From NCBI RefSeq assembly GCF_004765805.1, contig NZ_ML219773.1:1116001-1180000 (forward strand): a stretch of 64,000 nt of DNA. Reading direction: 5' to 3'. Within the stretch, counting starts at the first letter, position 1. Each line of letters opens with the position of its first letter. The stretch comes from Halorussus halobius. GTDB taxonomy: Archaea > Halobacteriota > Halobacteria > Halobacteriales > Haladaptataceae. Both the position numbers and the translations under genes were made by a program. The notes beneath the pieces are model-generated. The model was not told where the DNA came from. It saw only the letters and a list, made by a program, of their open reading frames with translations, and made no database searches. Below are positions 33,623 to 42,055 of this stretch, piece by piece.

Positions 33623-34297
33623 GTGGGAGTAGAGCGTTCAGCGACCGACCGGGGAGCAGTCGACGTCCGCGTCCTCCTCCTGGTTGGCGGTCTGTGCATC
33701 GCGGGAGGGTTGAGCGCCGCCGGAATCGGACTTGCGAGCGTCGCCGCCGAACCGGGCGTCGCCGACGCGTCCGACGCTCCCGTCGCGGTGGCCCAGCAGG
33801 GCAACCAGACGGGCAACGTCACGGTTCCGGTGACCGAGGCGATGACCGCCGCACAGAACGCGACCAACGGGACCGCAATCGGGGCCGAACTCGCACGCGA
33901 GGGCGACGTCGCCGACCTCGAGCGACCGACGCGGGTGTACGAGGTCGACGTGCTGCTGTCGAACGGCACGCGGCGCGTGGCGCAGGTGAACGCGACCGAC
34001 GGATCGGTCAGGGGAGTGACGACCCCGGACGACGGACTCCTCGACGACTTGTTCGGCGACGACGCGCCCGGCGAGCGCGCCGACCCGAGCGCGATTCGGT
34101 CGGCGGTCGAGGCGGTCGAACTCGTCCGGGCCGAGACCGGCGAGAACGGCACCGTCACCGCGGTCGAGTTGAGCGAGGCGGACGGCCGACTCCGGTACAC
34201 GGTCGAGACGACGTCGACCGAGGGCGTCCGGTCGACCGCCGTGGTCGCGGCCGACCCGGACGCGGGCGGGATACTCACGACCGACGACGGCGACTGA
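33623..34297 (+). CDS. secreted PepSY-like domain protein
   Basis: A 224-residue protein starting with GTG at 33623. It has a hydrophobic signal or anchor segment (VRVLLLVGGLCIAGGLSAAG, about 15-40), a Gln/Asn/Thr stretch with NxT sequons (NQTGNVTVP), and a PepSY-like strand-helix region: RVYEVDVLLSNGTRRVAQVN then ATDGSVRGVTTPDD, with a second half RSAVEAVELVRAETGENGTV to LRYTVETTSTEGVRSTAVVA. PepSY domains commonly inhibit or regulate proteases or redox partners at the cell surface. No partner is adjacent. Confidence 0.75.
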   Translation: MGVERSATDRGAVDVRVLLLVGGLCIAGGLSAAGIGLASVAAEPGVADASDAPVAVAQQGNQTGNVTVPVTEAMTAAQNATNGTAIGAELAREGDVADLERPTRVYEVDVLLSNGTRRVAQVNATDGSVRGVTTPDDGLLDDLFGDDAPGERADPSAIRSAVEAVELVRAETGENGTVTAVELSEADGRLRYTVETTSTEGVRSTAVVAADPDAGGILTTDDGD

Positions 34298-34430
34298 AGG
34301 CGGGGGTGAGCGAGGACGACGTCGAATGGCGAAGTCGGCGAGAGCGACGGCGAGCGCAGACGACGGCGAGCCCCGGCCGACTCACGGGACAAGCGACAGG
34401 TATTACCGCGTACTTTCCTAACCCCCGCTT

Positions 34431-35495
34431 ATGACGACGGGAATCGTTCTCCTGAACTTCGGCGAGCCGGCCGAACCCACCCGTGAGCAGGTCGTCCCGT
34501 ATCTCGAACGCATCTTCCTGAACAACGCCTCGCTGGAGGACGCCGACACCGAGGCGGAGGCCCGCGAGCGCGCCAGCCAGTTGGCCCAGCGGCGCGCGCC
34601 CGGCCTCATCGAGGAGTACGAGGAGATCGGCGGGTCGCCGCTGAACCCGCAGGCCGAGGCCCAGGCCGAGGCGCTGGCCGACGAACTCGACGCCCGGGGC
34701 TACGACGTCGAGACCTACGTCGGGATGCAGTTCACCGAGCCGTTCGTCGACGACGCGGTCGGGGCCGCCCGCGAGGACGACGTCGACCAGGTGGTCGGCC
34801 TGCCGGTGTATCCCCTGTGTGGAGCCTCGACGACCGTGGCCGCGCTCGACGACCTGACCGACGCGGTCGCGGACCGCGAGTGGGACGTGCCGGTCGCCGA
34901 AATCACGGGCTGGCATCGTCACCCGACGTACAACGCGGTCCGGGCCGACAACGTCGGGGCGTTCGCCGCCGACCGCGACCTCGACCTGACCGACCCCGGG
35001 ACGGAACTGGTGTACTCGGCCCACGGCACGCCCAGCCACTACCTCGACGAGGGGAGCCGGTACGACACCTACGTCGAGGAGTTCTGCGAGGTCGTCGCCC
35101 GGAAGCTCGGAATCGAGGGCTACTCGCTGGGCTACCAGAACCACGAGAACCGCGACATCCCGTGGACCGAACCCGACGTCGAGGACGTCGTCGAGGACCT
35201 CGGCGACGACGAGTCGGTCGAGCGAATCGTGGTCGAACCGGTCAGCTTCATGCACGAGCAGAGCGAGACGCTGTCGGAACTCGACGACGAACTCCGCGAG
35301 GAGGCCGAAGCGGTCGGGCTCGACTTCTACCGCGTACCCGTCCCCCACGACGACGACCGCTTCCCGTCGGTGCTGGCCGACCTGGCCGAGCCGTTCGTCG
35401 GCGAGTTCGACCCCGGGTACTACCAGTTCCGACAGTGCCAGTGCGCGAGCGACCGGGACGCGATGTGCCTGAACGCGCCGACCGTCCCACGATGA
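34431..35495 (+). CDS. hemH: ferrochelatase (protoporphyrin or coproporphyrin type)
   Basis: A 354-residue ferrochelatase: TTGIVLLNFGEPAEPTREQV at the start, YSAHGTPSHYLDEG with the catalytic His, SLGYQNHENRDIPWTEPDVE, and VEPVSFMHEQSETLSELDDE. The C-terminus contains C336, C338 and C346 (CQCASDRDAMC) with an internal C130 (YPLCGAS). These resemble the ligands of [2Fe-2S]-containing ferrochelatases. The stop overlaps the start of hemG (ATGA). Whether it inserts iron into protoporphyrin or coproporphyrin cannot be read from sequence alone; see the findings. Confidence 0.92.
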   Translation: MTTGIVLLNFGEPAEPTREQVVPYLERIFLNNASLEDADTEAEARERASQLAQRRAPGLIEEYEEIGGSPLNPQAEAQAEALADELDARGYDVETYVGMQFTEPFVDDAVGAAREDDVDQVVGLPVYPLCGASTTVAALDDLTDAVADREWDVPVAEITGWHRHPTYNAVRADNVGAFAADRDLDLTDPGTELVYSAHGTPSHYLDEGSRYDTYVEEFCEVVARKLGIEGYSLGYQNHENRDIPWTEPDVEDVVEDLGDDESVERIVVEPVSFMHEQSETLSELDDELREEAEAVGLDFYRVPVPHDDDRFPSVLADLAEPFVGEFDPGYYQFRQCQCASDRDAMCLNAPTVPR

Positions 35496-36802
35496 CCGGG
35501 AAGACGGTCGGCATCGTCGGCGGCGGCATCACCGGATTGGCGCTGGCCCACTACCTCGACCGGCACGACGTCGACGTCGCCCTGTTCGAGGCAACGCCCG
35601 ACCCCGGGGGCGTGATCCGAAGCGGGCGCGTCGACGGGAGCGTGGTCGAGTGGGGGCCCCAGCGCGTGCGGCGGACCGACCGCATCGACGGGCTGATAGG
35701 CGACCTCGACCTCGAGAGCGAGGTCCGCACGGCCGCCCCCGACTTGCCGGTCTGCGTCTACGCCGACGGCGACCTCCATCCCGCGCCGTTCTCGCCGTCG
35801 GCGTTCGCGTCGACCGACCTGCTGTCGGCCGAAGCCAAGCGCGAGGTACTGGCCGAACCGTTCACCGAGCCCGCGAGCCCCGACGAGACGGCGGCGGAGT
35901 TGTTCGCCCGGAAGTTCGGCGCGGAGACCTACCGGAAGCTGCTCGGCCCGCTGTTCGGGGGCATCTACGGTTCGGACCCCGCCGAGATGCCGGTCGGGCA
36001 CGCGCTCTCGGGGCTGGTGGCACTCGAACGGCGCGACGGCAGCCTGCTGAAGACCGCCATCGGGCGGACGGCCGGGGGCCGCGACGCGCCGCCGGCCATC
36101 TCGTTCGACGACGGGCTCCAGCGACTCCCCGAGGCGCTCGCCGACGCCCACGCCGACGCGGTTCGGCTCGGGACGCCCGTCACGGCCGTCCGAGAGCGCG
36201 TCGGCGTCGACGAGCCCGGCGGGCCGACCTACGAACTGGAGACCGCCGAGGGTTCGACCGCCGTCGAGCAGGTCGTGTTGACCACGCGCGCCGACCTGAC
36301 TGCCGACCTGCTGGCCGACCTCGCGTCCGCGTCGGTCGGGTCGCTCCGAGAACTCACCTACAACCCGTTCGCGACGGCGTACCTCCGCGCGGACCTCGAG
36401 GGCGAGGGCGAGGTCGACCCGGCCGCGCTGGGCTACCAGGTCGGGTTCGACGCGGACCTCCGGACGCTTGGCGCGTCGTGGAACGCGAGCATGTTCGACC
36501 GGGACGTCTACAGCGTCTTCCTCGGCGGCATGCACGACCCGGAAGTGCTCGACGAGAGCGACGACCGCATCGGCGAGATCGCGGCCGCGGAGTTCGAGAC
36601 GGTGACGGGCGCGCCCGCGGAGGTCGTCGACGTCCACCGTCTCGAACGCGGGTTCCCGGCCTACGACGACTCGTGGGCGGCCCTCGACCGCGTGGACACC
36701 CCGACGGGCGTCCGGCTCGCGACCAACTACACCGCCCGGATGGGGGTGCCGAGCCGGATTCGAGAGGCCGCGTCGCTTGCCGAGGAACTGGCGGACTCGT
36801 AA
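35492..36802 (+). CDS. hemG: protoporphyrinogen/coproporphyrinogen oxidase, FAD type
   Basis: A 436-residue flavoprotein with the FAD motif VGIVGGGITGLALAHYLDRH (5-24) and ATPDPGGVIRSGRVDGSVVE as the second conserved stretch. Its middle region FGAETYRKLLGPLFGGIYGS and C-terminal ATNYTARMGVPSRIREAASL match the oxygen-dependent HemY-type oxidases. It oxidises protoporphyrinogen IX or coproporphyrinogen III, one step before or after iron insertion. It is co-translated with ferrochelatase. The coding region ends 134 bp before the CRISPR array. The gene name could equally be hemY or cgoX. Confidence 0.9.
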   Translation: MTGKTVGIVGGGITGLALAHYLDRHDVDVALFEATPDPGGVIRSGRVDGSVVEWGPQRVRRTDRIDGLIGDLDLESEVRTAAPDLPVCVYADGDLHPAPFSPSAFASTDLLSAEAKREVLAEPFTEPASPDETAAELFARKFGAETYRKLLGPLFGGIYGSDPAEMPVGHALSGLVALERRDGSLLKTAIGRTAGGRDAPPAISFDDGLQRLPEALADAHADAVRLGTPVTAVRERVGVDEPGGPTYELETAEGSTAVEQVVLTTRADLTADLLADLASASVGSLRELTYNPFATAYLRADLEGEGEVDPAALGYQVGFDADLRTLGASWNASMFDRDVYSVFLGGMHDPEVLDESDDRIGEIAAAEFETVTGAPAEVVDVHRLERGFPAYDDSWAALDRVDTPTGVRLATNYTARMGVPSRIREAASLAEELADS

Positions 36803-36935
36803 CAGCACGGGGTGCTCGCCCGCAGTCTTCGTGGACCTTTTTAAATTGTCTGTACGGCCCCGGTCCACGAATTCCGGCGTGGATTTGGGGCCGTGAGAAA
36901 GCTTTATTGGAGCGCTGGGCGAAATATCACCCCCT
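36803..36935 (+). promoter_or_regulatory. CRISPR leader
   Basis: This 133-bp stretch between hemG and the first repeat is relatively AT-rich for the region. TATA-like elements are CTTTTTAAATTG (about 36837-36848) and GCTTTATTGG (about 36901-36910). The second would start transcription about five bases ahead of repeat 1. Between them is a strong stem-loop, ACGGCCCC (36854-36861) with GGGGCCGT (36887-36894) and inner TCCACG/CGTGGA. It is judged a leader because the degenerate terminal repeat is at the other end. Confidence 0.65.
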
Positions 36936-38914
36936 GTCGCAGAACCCAGAAAAGCCGCGAAGGCATTGAAACGCGGCGGCTTCGGTCTCGACCAACTCGG
37001 AACCGGGTCGCAGAACCCAGAAAAGCCGCGAAGGCATTGAAACTTGGCACCATCTATGGTGTCCCTGTCGCTGAAACGTCGCAGAACCCAGAAAAGCCGC
37101 GAAGGCATTGAAACATTGATTCTGGGCCGTTCCCGTTCACGTACCGGGCGGTCGCAGAACCCAGAAAAGCCGCGAAGGCATTGAAACTGCGTTGCGAGAG
37201 CGTTAACGTCACGGCGGACTGTCGCAGAACCCAGAAAAGCCGCGAAGGCATTGAAACCGCTCCTAAGATGCCCACCGAGACCTTCCAGTATACCGTCGCA
37301 GAACCCAGAAAAGCCGCGAAGGCATTGAAACTTCTCGTCGGCGTCCTCTTCGTCGAGGACGACCGAGAGTCGCAGAACCCAGAAAAGCCGCGAAGGCATT
37401 GAAACTTCACCGCTCCGGTCGCGTCCATCTCCGCCCGACTGTCGCAGAACCCAGAAAAGCCGCGAAGGCATTGAAACGCCGATGCTTAGCCGGCTCCGCG
37501 ACCGCTACCGGCAGTGTCGCAGAACCCAGAAAAGCCGCGAAGGCATTGAAACCGCGAGGCGTGGATAGAGGCCGGCGGCTGGCAGGGGTCGCAGAACCCA
37601 GAAAAGCCGCGAAGGCATTGAAACGAGTAGCCGCTCCCGTGACTGCTGAACTCGTCCAAGACGTCGCAGAACCCAGAAAAGCCGCGAAGGCATTGAAACG
37701 TGACAGTCGCACCAAGGTTCTCGATCTCGTGAATGTCGCAGAACCCAGAAAAGCCGCGAAGGCATTGAAACGCGTTCGGGTCGACGTAATCACGCTCGAC
37801 CCGCTCCAGTCGCAGAACCCAGAAAAGCCGCGAAGGCATTGAAACTGACTGACCGCCGCCACTGAACCGTATGGTAGGGGGTCGCAGAACCCAGAAAAGC
37901 CGCGAAGGCATTGAAACTAGGGAACGCTCTTGTGAATACCCCAAACTTCGGAGTGTCGCAGAACCCAGAAAAGCCGCGAAGGCATTGAAACCGACGGATG
38001 TTGCGGTCAGCTCGGAGTGGGTCGCGTCGCAGAACCCAGAAAAGCCGCGAAGGCATTGAAACTGGAGGTCACGCCCCGACACGTCGTTCATGTTCGTGAG
38101 TCGCAGAACCCAGAAAAGCCGCGAAGGCATTGAAACAGGCCTGGCCCGACCCCGGACCGGAGGCTTCAGCCGATGTCGCAGAACCCAGAAAAGCCGCGAA
38201 GGCATTGAAACTGGGCCAAGACGTACCACGAGCGTCGCGGCCAGCACGGTCGCAGAACCCAGAAAAGCCGCGAAGGCATTGAAACACAAGGACACCCTCG
38301 GCGGCCACGTCGACCGCTCGGTCGCAGAACCCAGAAAAGCCGCGAAGGCATTGAAACAACTATCTGTTGCCGAGCCACATCGGTCTGCATAAAGTCGCAG
38401 AACCCAGAAAAGCCGCGAAGGCATTGAAACACGAGGTCGACGTCGCGGTCGAGGTCCTCGCACGCGTCGCAGAACCCAGAAAAGCCGCGAAGGCATTGAA
38501 ACTTTTCGACGAACGTTACTGACGCGTCGGGCGCGTGTCGCAGAACCCAGAAAAGCCGCGAAGGCATTGAAACCTTAGAAGCCGAGTTCGGCGGACTCAC
38601 GGACACGTCGGTCGCAGAACCCAGAAAAGCCGCGAAGGCATTGAAACGTTGCGAGGAGGGTTCGTCGTTGCATGCCGGTATCTGTCGCAGAACCCAGAAA
38701 AGCCGCGAAGGCATTGAAACGTGTTGCTCGTGTCGATGAAGTTGTTCGCGAGACCGAGTCGCAGAACCCAGAAAAGCCGCGAAGGCATTGAAACAGGTCG
38801 CGGGCTACCTCTGTGGCGAGTGCCGGCAGTCGCAGAACCCAGAAAAGCCGCGAAGGCATTGAAACGACGCGACGGTCGAGAAGGTCGAGGTCCGCTTCTA
38901 CTGTCGCAGAACCC
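36936..38914 (+). CRISPR. CRISPR array, 27 spacers, 37-bp repeat, no adjacent cas genes
   Basis: There are 27 intact repeats, apparently identical, of 37 bp each, beginning GTCGCAGAACCCAGAAAAGC and ending GGCATTGAAAC. A 28th truncated repeat at 38903 keeps only the first 12 bases. The 27 spacers are all different and 33-38 bp long (period about 73 bp). The ATTGAAAC end gives the usual 8-nt crRNA handle if transcribed on the plus strand from the leader at the hemG side. The repeat has only a weak internal stem (GCC/GGC). The repeat length and end fit types I-D or III more than the 30-bp type I-B repeats typical of haloarchaea; this is inference. cas genes must be elsewhere. Confidence 0.97.
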
Positions 38915-38957
38915 TGGCGAAATACTCGAGAAGTAGCAAAATCAGACGCTCGGAGCC
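38903..38957. other. degenerate terminal repeat and CRISPR trailer
   Basis: The sequence GTCGCAGAACCC is followed by the unrelated TGGCGAAATACTCGAGAAG, which abuts the hemE stop codon within 45 bp. This marks the oldest, leader-distal end and thereby the array orientation. Confidence 0.8.
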
Positions 38958-39968
38958 CTACCACTCCCACTGCTTGGCGGTCTCGACGAACGCCGCCGCG
39001 TTCTCGACCGGCGTCTCGCGGTCGATGCCGTGGCCGAGGTTCAGGATGTGACCTTTCGGGCCGGCCTTCTCGATGACTTCCGCGGTCTTTTCGCGCACGA
39101 ACGCCTCGTCGCCCAGCAGGTACGAGGGGTCGAGGTTGCCCTGCACGGGCATCTCGCCCAGTTGCTCGCGGGCGTCGCGCAGGTCCACCGTCCAGTCGAG
39201 GCTGACCACGTCCGCGCCCGAGTCGGCCAGCAGGTCGAGTTTGCCGCCTGCGTTGCGCGCGAAGACGATGGTCGGCACGTCGCAGGCCGCGAAGATGCGG
39301 CGGTGGAGCGGCTGGAGGAACTCCCGGTAGTCGTCGGGCGTCAACAGGCCGGCGTAGGTGTCGAACAGCTGGACCACGTCCGCGCCCGCCTCGACCTGGA
39401 ACTCTAGGTAGTCGACCACGACGTCGGCGAACCGCTCCAGTAGCGCGCGGAACGCGTCGGGGTGTTCGACCCGGAAGCGCCGGACCGGCGTCTGCTTGCG
39501 CCCGGCGGGTTCGCCCGCGACGGCGTAGCACGCCAGCGTGAACGGCCCGCCCGCGAAACCGACGATGCTGGTCCGGTCGCCGACGCTGTGCTGGAGGCGT
39601 TCGAGCAGCGCGCCCACGTAGTCGAGTTCCTCGCGCACGTCGGCGTGGTCGGCGGGAACGTCGTCCGGTCCGCTCACGGGGTTCTCGACCACGGGACCCA
39701 CGCCGCTCTCGATGTGGTAGTCCAGCCCCAGCGGTTCCAGCACGGTGAGGATGTCCGAGAACATCACCAGTCCGTCGGGTTCGAACCGCTCCCACGGCAG
39801 GAGGGTGATGCGCTCGGCCACTTCGGGCGTCGAGATGGCCTCCCGGAAGGTGTAGTCCTCGCGAATCTCGCGGTACTCGGGGATGTACCGCCCGGCCTGG
39901 CGCATCAGCCAGACCGGCGGTCGCTCGGTTCGCTCGCCGCGCGCGGCCCGCACGAGAAGGTCGCTCAT
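38958..39968 (-). CDS. hemE: uroporphyrinogen decarboxylase
   Basis: A 336-residue UroD with the signature regions RPPVWLMRQAGRYIPEYREI (16-35), the catalytic Asp region VMFSDILTVLEPLGLDYHIE, GFAGGPFTLACYAVAG, and QLFDTYAGLLTPDDYREFLQ. Its C-terminus LNLGHGIDRETPVENAAAFV is typical. It decarboxylates uroporphyrinogen III to coproporphyrinogen III. It lies convergent to the array and, with hemH and hemG, forms a heme cluster interrupted by the CRISPR locus. The start ATG at 39968 faces the HNH gene. Confidence 0.94.
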   Translation of the reverse strand: MSDLLVRAARGERTERPPVWLMRQAGRYIPEYREIREDYTFREAISTPEVAERITLLPWERFEPDGLVMFSDILTVLEPLGLDYHIESGVGPVVENPVSGPDDVPADHADVREELDYVGALLERLQHSVGDRTSIVGFAGGPFTLACYAVAGEPAGRKQTPVRRFRVEHPDAFRALLERFADVVVDYLEFQVEAGADVVQLFDTYAGLLTPDDYREFLQPLHRRIFAACDVPTIVFARNAGGKLDLLADSGADVVSLDWTVDLRDAREQLGEMPVQGNLDPSYLLGDEAFVREKTAEVIEKAGPKGHILNLGHGIDRETPVENAAAFVETAKQWEW

Positions 39969-40039
39969 TGCCCGGGAGTTGGCGCGGCGAGGGCTAATGG
40001 TTTCGGAATCGGGGTCGCCCCGTCGGACGTATCAGTTGT

Positions 40040-40100
40040 GGAGAACAAGTATTTTTGATCCGGCGTCGTGAATCGGCGACGGTACTCTCAGAGGCCATAC
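40040..40100 (+). promoter_or_regulatory. promoter of the HNH gene
   Basis: AAGTATTTTTGATC (about 40047-40060) is an AT-rich TATA region. Expected transcription start is about 25 bp downstream, before the ATG at 40101. This favours that ATG over the in-frame GTG at 40068. Confidence 0.45.
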
Positions 40101-40775
40101 ATGACGTGGAAAGACGACGTGTACGTCGAGTTGCTTCGGTACACCGAGGACAACGAGTCCGAGGAGTTCACGCTCGGGGAGTTCTACGAACACGCGGAGG
40201 ACCGGCTGGCGGCCAAGCATCCCGACAACGACAACGTGCGGGCGAAGATTCGCCAACTCCTCCAGCGGCTACGGGACGACGGGCAACTGTCGTTCGTCGA
40301 CGACGCCGGAACGTATCGGCTCGTCGGACTCGACGACGGGTTTACGAGCGAGTACGGAGTGACGGAGGACGGCGTGACCGAGCGGACGGTCCAGACGACG
40401 CGGTATCCGATGCCCCAGTCGGTCCGCGTCGAAGCCCTCAGGCGGTACGACAAGACCTGTCTGTTGACCGACGTCGATCTGCCGGCGTTGTTGGACGCCG
40501 CCCACGTCGTGCCGCGCTCGGAGTACCCCTCCGAGGTCCGAAATCCGGAGAACGTGATGGTGCTGAACAAGCTCCATCACGAGGCGTTCGACCGGGAGCT
40601 GTTCACCATCGACACCGACTACCGCGTGCGAGTCGACCCGTCGCTCTCGACCGACAGCGAACTCCTCGACGGCTCGCTGATGGCGACGGACGGTGAGCGG
40701 GTCAGTTTCCCGGCATCGGCGTCGCTCGACAGGGACCTCCTCGCGGAACGGAACGCCGGGCTGGCGTGGGTCTGA
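40101..40775 (+). CDS. HNH endonuclease-like protein with N-terminal winged-helix domain
   Basis: A 224-residue protein. Residues 1-75 form a winged-helix-like domain (TWKDDVYVELLRYTEDNESE to GQLSFVDDAGTYRLVGLDD) similar to the DNA-reading domain of DpnI/Dam-replacing proteins. Residues about 105-200 are an HNH_2-type nuclease: CLLTDVDLPALLDAAHVVPR with H135, then NPENVMVLNKLHHEAFDREL with N151 and H159/H160. The HNH triad thus appears intact. It may cut foreign or modified DNA. It is next to hemE and the CRISPR array, but no methylase or cas gene accompanies it, so its place in defence is unproven. Alternative start GTG at 40068 adds eleven residues. Confidence 0.85.
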   Translation: MTWKDDVYVELLRYTEDNESEEFTLGEFYEHAEDRLAAKHPDNDNVRAKIRQLLQRLRDDGQLSFVDDAGTYRLVGLDDGFTSEYGVTEDGVTERTVQTTRYPMPQSVRVEALRRYDKTCLLTDVDLPALLDAAHVVPRSEYPSEVRNPENVMVLNKLHHEAFDRELFTIDTDYRVRVDPSLSTDSELLDGSLMATDGERVSFPASASLDRDLLAERNAGLAWV

Positions 40776-41072
40776 GTCGACTCGGAACGCTATCGTCCCG
40801 ACGACCCGCCCGCGAGCCGTGCGCGGGCCGACGCCGGTCCGTCGACGCGACGGCCATCACAGGAACCGGCAGTTCGGGCCGCAACTGGTCGCGACGGTCG
40901 ACGGCCCTGCGACGCGTCTCCGGCCGAGCGAACCCGCGAGCCGGTCGCGGGAGTCGCGGGCCGGCCCGGTTGCGGTCCCGAACCGGCAAAACCCGCCCGA
41001 TTCGAGGTTTATTCCGCGAATTTGCGCGTTTAAGGATGCATAAATCGACGGGGGTGCTACGGGAGCCCACGA
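40776..41072 (+). promoter_or_regulatory. upstream region of the pst operon
   Basis: There is no gene in these 297 bp. The last 75 bp turn AT-rich for this genome: GAGGTTTATTCCGCGAATTTGCGCGTTTAAGGATGCATAAATCG (given here only by position, 41012-41055). TATA candidates are GTTTAAGG and GCATAAAT 25-45 bp before the ATG at 41073. An imperfect inverted repeat TTCGAG/CGCGAA overlaps the upstream part and could be a phosphate-response site. The rest is featureless GC-rich DNA. Confidence 0.35.
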
Positions 41073-42047
41073 ATGGAACGAACCTGTTCGCGCCGCGCCG
41101 CGCTGCGAGCCGCCGGAACCGGATCGGCCGTCGCGCTCGCCGGCTGTGCGTCGATGCTGGGCTCCGAGGACGGGTCGAGCATTCGCATCTCCGGCGGCGT
41201 CGGCCCGCTCCCCATGATGCAGGTGTGGGTCGACGAGTACGAGCAACGCAACGACGTGAGCATCGACGTGTCGGGCGGCGGGACCGGCGTCGGCGTCTCG
41301 GACGTGCTGAACGGTCAGGTCGACGTGGCGATGATGGGCCGCGAGCCCGAGCCCGCGGAGGTCGACCAAGGGCTGTTCGCGGTCGCGATGCTCCGTGACA
41401 CCGTCGTCGGGACCGTCAATCCCGACAACCCCGTCGTCGACGAGTTGAACGAGCAGGGGCTCTCGCGGGCGGAACTGGAGGCCATCTTCACCGGCGAGGT
41501 GACCGACTGGGGCGAGGTGGTCGACGCCGACGTCGACGAGGACGTCGTCGTCTACGGACGCTCGGACGCCTCGGCCGCCTACAAGAAGTGGGGCTCGTTC
41601 CTCGGCGGCTACACCCAGAGCGAGCTCCAGGACCTCTCGGACGGGAACTTCGACGGCGACCAGCCGGTCGCGCAGGCGGTCGGCGACGAGCCAAACGCCA
41701 TCGCGTTCAACAACGTCAACTACATCTGGGACTTCGAGACCGGCGAGTTGTCGGGCGACGTCCGGCCGATTCCGCTCGACCTCGACGACGACGGCGAACT
41801 CGGCGACGGCGAGGACTTCTACGGCTCGCGCGACGAGTTCCTCGCGGCCGTCGAGGACGGCACGTATCCCGCGCCGCCCGCCCGCGAGATGTTCCTCGCC
41901 TCCGACGGCGGCTTCGAGGGCGCGGCGGCGGCGTTCGTCGAGTGGGTGCTCACGGACGGACAGGACCTCGTCCGGGAGAACGGCTACGTTCCCCTCGACG
42001 ACGACCGGCTCGCGGACCAACGGGACAAACTGGCCGAGGGGCCGTGA
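41073..42047 (+). CDS. pstS: phosphate ABC transporter substrate-binding lipoprotein
   Basis: A 324-residue protein with a Tat lipoprotein signal (CSRRAALRAAGTGSAVALAGC; Cys about residue 25). The mature part starts IRISGGVGPLPMMQVWVDEY, and the PstS-like SGGGTGVGVSDVLNGQVDVA loop would hold the anion. Later segments are VVVYGRSDASAAYKKWGSFL, AIAFNNVNYIWDFETGELSG and VLTDGQDLVRENGYVPLDDD. It binds phosphate outside the cell and gives it to the PstCA channel. The first binding loop differs somewhat from classical PstS, so another oxyanion cannot be fully excluded. The gene is first in pstSCAB. Confidence 0.88.
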   Translation: MERTCSRRAALRAAGTGSAVALAGCASMLGSEDGSSIRISGGVGPLPMMQVWVDEYEQRNDVSIDVSGGGTGVGVSDVLNGQVDVAMMGREPEPAEVDQGLFAVAMLRDTVVGTVNPDNPVVDELNEQGLSRAELEAIFTGEVTDWGEVVDADVDEDVVVYGRSDASAAYKKWGSFLGGYTQSELQDLSDGNFDGDQPVAQAVGDEPNAIAFNNVNYIWDFETGELSGDVRPIPLDLDDDGELGDGEDFYGSRDEFLAAVEDGTYPAPPAREMFLASDGGFEGAAAAFVEWVLTDGQDLVRENGYVPLDDDRLADQRDKLAEGP

Positions 42048-42055
42048 GGACCGGC

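Noticed and set aside
36890-38930. Long open frames on both strands through the CRISPR array, giving peptides such as FNAFAAFLGSAT and SQNPEKPRRH repeats
   Set aside because: They are translations of the 37-bp repeat in different frames, with no start context and no conservation beyond the repeat. The DNA is a CRISPR array.
40101-40775. HNH gene as a Cas9- or Cas-type nuclease for the nearby array
   Set aside because: There is no bridge helix, RuvC part or other cas domain; it is a short winged-helix/HNH_2 protein.
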